64,000 nucleotides of DNA from Cytauxzoon felis (lineage: Eukaryota > Apicomplexa > Aconoidasida > Piroplasmida > Theileriidae), in the NCBI GenBank assembly GCA_020283715.1, contig JAIQCW010000257.1:41072-105071 (forward strand), read 5' to 3'. This document shows positions 59,919 to 64,000 of the stretch, piece by piece. Numbering within the stretch: position 1 is the stretch's first letter; every line of letters begins with the position of its first letter. The notes under the pieces were generated by a model. That model was given only the letters and a program-made list of their open reading frames with translations, searched no databases and had not been told where the DNA came from. Made by a program: the position numbers and the translations under genes.

Positions 59919-60877
59919 ATGAATGAACCTGAAATTGATTCTACCGCGCCATCACCTAGAGTAGAATCTATTTCAGACAACCTTAATTTTCGTGAAATAG
60001 ATACAATTATTGATAACCTCTCATATGGAAACCTTTCTTCATTTTGCAACAATGATAAATTGAAGAATGCATTGGATAAAGATGCGTTTATTATAAGTAA
60101 TGTAGCGTCCCAGTTAGGGATTACAAGAGCTTGTGAGTATGGATTGAAATTGTCGACAATCATAAAGAATAAGGCGCTTCAACTTAATGAAAGCACTGTT
60201 ATGGAATTATTGGATCTTATTATAAATGTATTAACTACAACTTTTTGCAAAATTGATGATGAACATACTTTAAATGAAAACGTTGATGGCCAAAGTGATG
60301 ATGAATTAAGCTCTGGAAAATTAGGTAATAGGAAAACAATAGATTTGGTTGGTGTATCTAAACATTTTCCATCGGATGTATTATCATACTCTCCCTTATC
60401 ATGGGAAACTCTTCATTTAGGAAGTATAATTAATAGCACACCTTCATCTAATCAAAGAGTTAAGAGAATAAATACAAATGTTATTAACTCTTCTTCATAC
60501 AAGGAAGTGAAGATATTGGAAGAATGTGATGAAGAATTAGAGACTAAAGAGCATATAGATCATATGTTGAAATTAATTAAAGATGTTACATGTGATCATC
60601 CGGTAAAGTTTTGGGATTTCATTTTAGACAGAAGTCCTATTGACGGATTTAATAAAACATGTTTTAACTTGTATTCAATGACATTTCTAGTTGCAGGTGG
60701 TCATGTAGAATTGATAAAAGATGACGATGAAATATTGTTAAAGGTATTCCATTATAAATTATTGATAAATTATTATAGGCATATGAAAATAAGGGTAACA
60801 AAAAGGAAAATTATCAAGCTATAATAACTGGTTGGTCTTATGATTATTGGTTGGATTTAATTAAGAAATATCCATGA
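59919..60877 (+). CDS. NSE4: NSE4, kleisin subunit of the SMC5/6 complex
   Basis: Two exons, 59919-60743 and 60779-60877, with a 35-nt phase-0 intron; 307 aa. The C-terminal winged-helix/kleisin domain is recognisable: HPVKFWDFILDRSPIDGFNK then TCFNLYSMTFLVAGGHVELI, matching the Nse4_C pattern [PV]-x-x-[FW]-x-[FK]-x-x-x-[DN]-P-x-S-F-x-x-T-[VC]-x-N-[LI]-[FY]-x-x-[ST]-F-L. The N-terminal helical part (REIDTIIDNLSYG, ISNVASQLGITRACEYG) fits the Nse3/SMC5-binding region. It bridges SMC5/SMC6 heads in DNA repair. Exon 2 supplies a conserved-looking W-x-x-D-Y-W end. Confidence 0.8.
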
Positions 60878-60929
60878 TAACATTTTTAATAATTACAAGT
60901 ATAAAACATATAGTTTTAAATCTTTAATA

Positions 60930-63213
60930 TTATTTAATTAAAAGAGCATTTTTTGATTTTAAATATTCTACTGCTTTCAATCCAGCTTCACTTATTGTAG
61001 TTGGAAGTTGTGATTTTTGTTTTGTCTTTTTACTCTTATATTTTGAATCCGATTGCATTTTGTATATCTTTTTATTATCACCATGCTTGTTCACATTTTC
61101 TTTTATTTTGACATTTAAATTAGATTTTTTAATATTGACTAATTCAGTAGGCTTTTGACTAAGGCAAAATGATGTTGCGTAATGACCCAAATGAAGTTTT
61201 TTGAAATTGAAAATACTTCTTAATTCCTTTGAATATGTTTTATATGATCTGAATGTAAATATAATTAAAACTTAGATAGAAATATACTGTATAGATGCTT
61301 TGAATGCTTTTTTTGCTGATTCATGTAAATCATTATTTATTTTAACCATATAACAAAATGAATTTCTAATAAACCCAATCAAATCACCCTATTATTATTG
61401 TTTTAATAAAATTAAATTAAATACCATAAAATTTCGTAAATGTTTTGGTAAATATATCTGCTCAATATATGACCAAATTACACCTTCCATGATTTGTTTC
61501 ATGTTAACACCCCTATTTCTTAATCTATCAGTAAATTGATATTCATGTTGAATAAGAATTAGTATAGCATTACCCTTTCCACCAATCCTTGCAGTTCTAC
61601 CAGATCTATGAATATATTCTTCTAATTGTTGTGGAGGATCATATTGTATAACTCTATCAACATTAGATAAATTAAGTCCTCTTGAAGCAACATCGGTTGA
61701 AATTAATATAGCAGATTTCTTTTTAATAAAATCATCTATATATCCTAATCTATAAAAAATAAGATTGTAATATAATAATCTAATATACCTATCATTATGA
61801 TCCATATTACCATGTAAACAATATATTGGTATATCAAATATTGGATAAGATGAATCATTTTTAGTATAATTATTGAAATCATTTTCTGTATCAACATTAG
61901 ATATATAATAATCATCAATCTTGTCTTTATATAAATTCATCTTATCATTTAATAATTGTTTTTTATTTTTATGTAAAGTAGGCCATGATAATGTTTTTAT
62001 TAGTTGATACATATAAATAACAAAGTTACAATTGGACACGAATATTATGACCTATAAGATATATAAAGACTTATAAAAACATTCATTACCTTTTCATTAT
62101 TATTAACATAATGTAACAATAATCCAAGTAAACACATAAATTTATTTTTACAATCAGTCAATACATATTCATGAGATAAATTTGCGGGTAAATTATATAA
62201 TTCTAAAACATTATATTGAATATAAAATAAAATATACCTTCATCCATTCCAATCATTACAGGTTTTGTACGTAAACAAAAATCTGCTAAAGTTTTCACAC
62301 TATCTGATAATGTTGCAGATGTTAATACCACTTGAACATTAGATGGATTATTTGTTGTTGATGATTTTGATTTTAATAAATATTTATAAATATTCTTAAT
62401 TCTAGATTCAAAACCCATATCTAACAACCTATCAGCTTCATCTAAAACAAACATATCCAAATTGTTTAATTTAAATGATGATGTTGTTTCACAGTGATCT
62501 AATATTCTTCCTGGAGTACCAACAATGATAGTTATACCCTTTCTTATAGATGCCTTTTCAGATTTTTTACTGTCACCACCTGTGTATACATATAGCAACA
62601 AAAGAACAAAAACAAACCATTTATTGAAGATATAACAATCCATGGGAAAGGTTTAGATATTTGTTTAGCAATTTTGGCTGTTTGTATGGATAATTCTCTA
62701 GTAGGTGACATTATTAAAAGCTATTAAATGTTTTATGAATAAGGATTTAAAACAAACCTTTGTACCATCCTTACGAGTAATTTTTACAGAATCAGCTGGA
62801 TATACAAGCCTTTGTAGTGTAGGAACCAAAAATGTAAGGGTTTTCCCGGAACCAGTGGCACTTCTAATCAAAACATCACATCCATCCAATATAATAGGAA
62901 TTGAACGCTTCTGAATTGGAGTAATCTTATAATAACCACAAGAAGATAGTGATCTAATAACTCTTTCACCAAGTATATGAGCAAAATCAGTGAAATAACC
63001 TACGAATGTACACGATTCATCTATTAATGATTCATCTTCAGAAGAATAACTATAAACCTTCTCATCAACATTATTAATTGACATTTTCTTATTAGATTTA
63101 ATAACACTAACGTCTTCTAAAACATTATTATAGTATTGCGATAATATAAAGCATTTTAAAAGCTTATTTCGTGATGACCTATTTTTAATGATAAGCATAT
63201 TTAATAATGCCAA
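60930..63213 (-). CDS. DBP7: DEAD-box RNA helicase, DDX31/DBP7-like
   Basis: Multi-exon gene from about 63213 to TAA near 60930. Motifs in order: Q-motif region [20 protein letters not shown], Walker [31 protein letters not shown] then [18 protein letters not shown] box [14 protein letters not shown], motif [13 protein letters not shown], then [20 protein letters not shown] and [17 protein letters not shown] with 'RLLDMGFE' and the GG[ED]-x-K-[KR]-S-E-K-A-R-[LI]-[RK]-KG pattern is specific to DDX31/Dbp7, a 60S ribosome biogenesis helicase acting on the nucleolar pre-rRNA. The C-terminal exon (60930-61190) starts with HYATSF and continues with a Lys-rich nucleolar-type tail. The exact start codon is uncertain. 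Confidence 0.9.
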
Positions 63214-63846
63214 ATTAGAAAATTTTACATATTTAAGAGTAATTGAATATTTTATTATAATCGTGAAATATTACTGGTGAATTGAATGCAATTGGATATA
63301 TATTAGATTAACGATGTCAACCAGAAACAAGGTCATATTATTATGGAATATAGAATATTCAATTTTATTATTTACATTTAATCTTATATAAAGTAATGGA
63401 ACTGTGTCCATGCATGTCTTAATACAATATAACGTCATTTTATAACCTTCTCTTCGTTAGCACTATTATGCATTGATGTTACGCATATAGACATGTTCTC
63501 GAAGCATTTATAAAAGTATTTTTATCAGATAAATAATAATTTGGGAATAATTCCATACATATTATAATATATTGTATTTGGAATGTATATATAAGTTGTA
63601 TATTAATATAACAATATAGGTTCCTCTAATATACAACGCCTATGATTGATTTATTACTTTCAGTCCCTTGATAATTAGATATTTATTTATGATAAGGGGT
63701 GATTCATTGTGACACATTCAATTATTCTATTTATCGGTTATAGTAGGTCTGTTTATAATATGCATTTCATATACCCACTTGTTAAAACTATTCATTACGT
63801 TTTATTTTATATTTACACACATTTAATAGACTAACATTGTTCAATA
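63214..63846. other. Divergent intergenic region
   Basis: About 630 AT-rich bases between the DDX31 start (minus) and the next plus-strand gene. No ORF or RNA gene supported; likely promoters. Confidence 0.5.
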
Positions 63847-64000
63847 TGACAGAGCTTAATATGCTTAAGGATGAATCATTGAAGTCAACCGCTGTATCTC
63901 GTATACTGGCATCAGCTAAGGAGAGACATGATAGATACTCGTACGAATCGTCAGTAGAACAATCAACTACAGATGCAAAGTGTGACATAAGAAAGTCCGT
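63847..64000 (+). CDS. Unknown protein, N-terminal fragment (runs off the window)
   Basis: Begins with ATG at 63847 and is open to the window edge (51 residues). The start reads MTELNMLKDESLKS, then a polar, charged helix containing KERHDRYSYESS. No family recognised from this fragment. Support comes from the open frame and its position downstream of an intergenic promoter-like region. Confidence 0.5.

Noticed and set aside
1..64000. tRNA, rRNA, CRISPR arrays, IS elements, operons, telomeric or centromeric repeats
   Set aside because: None seen. The genome is eukaryotic with monocistronic, intron-containing genes, and no tandem or inverted repeat arrays were noticed.

Overview
This window reads as nuclear DNA of a small-genome, AT-rich, intron-rich apicomplexan, most likely a piroplasmid (Babesia/Theileria/Cytauxzoon-like). 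The reasons are: strongly AT-rich sequence; about 35 tightly packed genes; standard stop codons; more than 100 very short introns, nearly all 33-40 nt with GTATGT/GTATTT/GTTTG-type donors; and a typical apicomplexan gene complement (pepsin-like aspartyl protease, helical-repeat organelle RNA protein, PI4-kinase beta, AsnRS with a hydrophobic leader). Species cannot be fixed from sequence alone. No mobile elements, CRISPR, operons, tRNA or rRNA genes were recognised.

Layout. 1-6.1 kb: tail of an actin-related protein, ES2/DGCR14 splicing factor, NSUN-type RNA m5C methyltransferase, an 11-exon polytopic protein that I reconstruct as a candidate NDC1 nucleoporin, and a small membrane protein. 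6.3-11 kb: retromer VPS35, a C2-like/TM-hairpin protein, a 66-aa membrane protein. 11-20.5 kb: PRP6 (13 exons), a GPATCH4-like G-patch protein, an MFS transporter (11 exons), TIM9, a helical-repeat protein, and a UTP30/RSL1D1-like L1-domain protein whose end overlaps the next gene. 20.8-27.5 kb: aspartyl protease (13 exons), UBE2H-like E2, RAD54, LSM5. 27.9-34.5 kb: an unusual 981-aa Cys/Ser/Asn-rich polytopic protein of unknown function and the U-box E4 ligase UFD2. 34.5-42 kb: RNA polymerase I largest subunit and an ArfGAP; each carries one extra base in an 8-nt homopolymer that breaks the frame. 42.4-50 kb: membrane-anchored dephospho-CoA kinase, RNF113A/CWC24, a CCCH zinc-finger protein, PPWD1 cyclophilin. 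50.3-64 kb: EME1-like nuclease subunit, TauE/SafE-like transporter, AsnRS, PI4K beta, NSE4, DDX31/DBP7 helicase, and the start of an unknown gene.

The genes are mostly housekeeping and not functionally clustered, although spliceosome parts (ES2, PRP6, LSM5, RNF113A, PPWD1), ribosome biogenesis (RPA1, UTP30, GPATCH4, DDX31), genome maintenance (RAD54, EME1, NSE4) and ubiquitin (E2, E4) are well represented. Exon models were made by hand from frame continuity, GT/AG sites and family conservation. They are reliable for conserved genes and tentative for NDC1-like, small and N-terminal exons.
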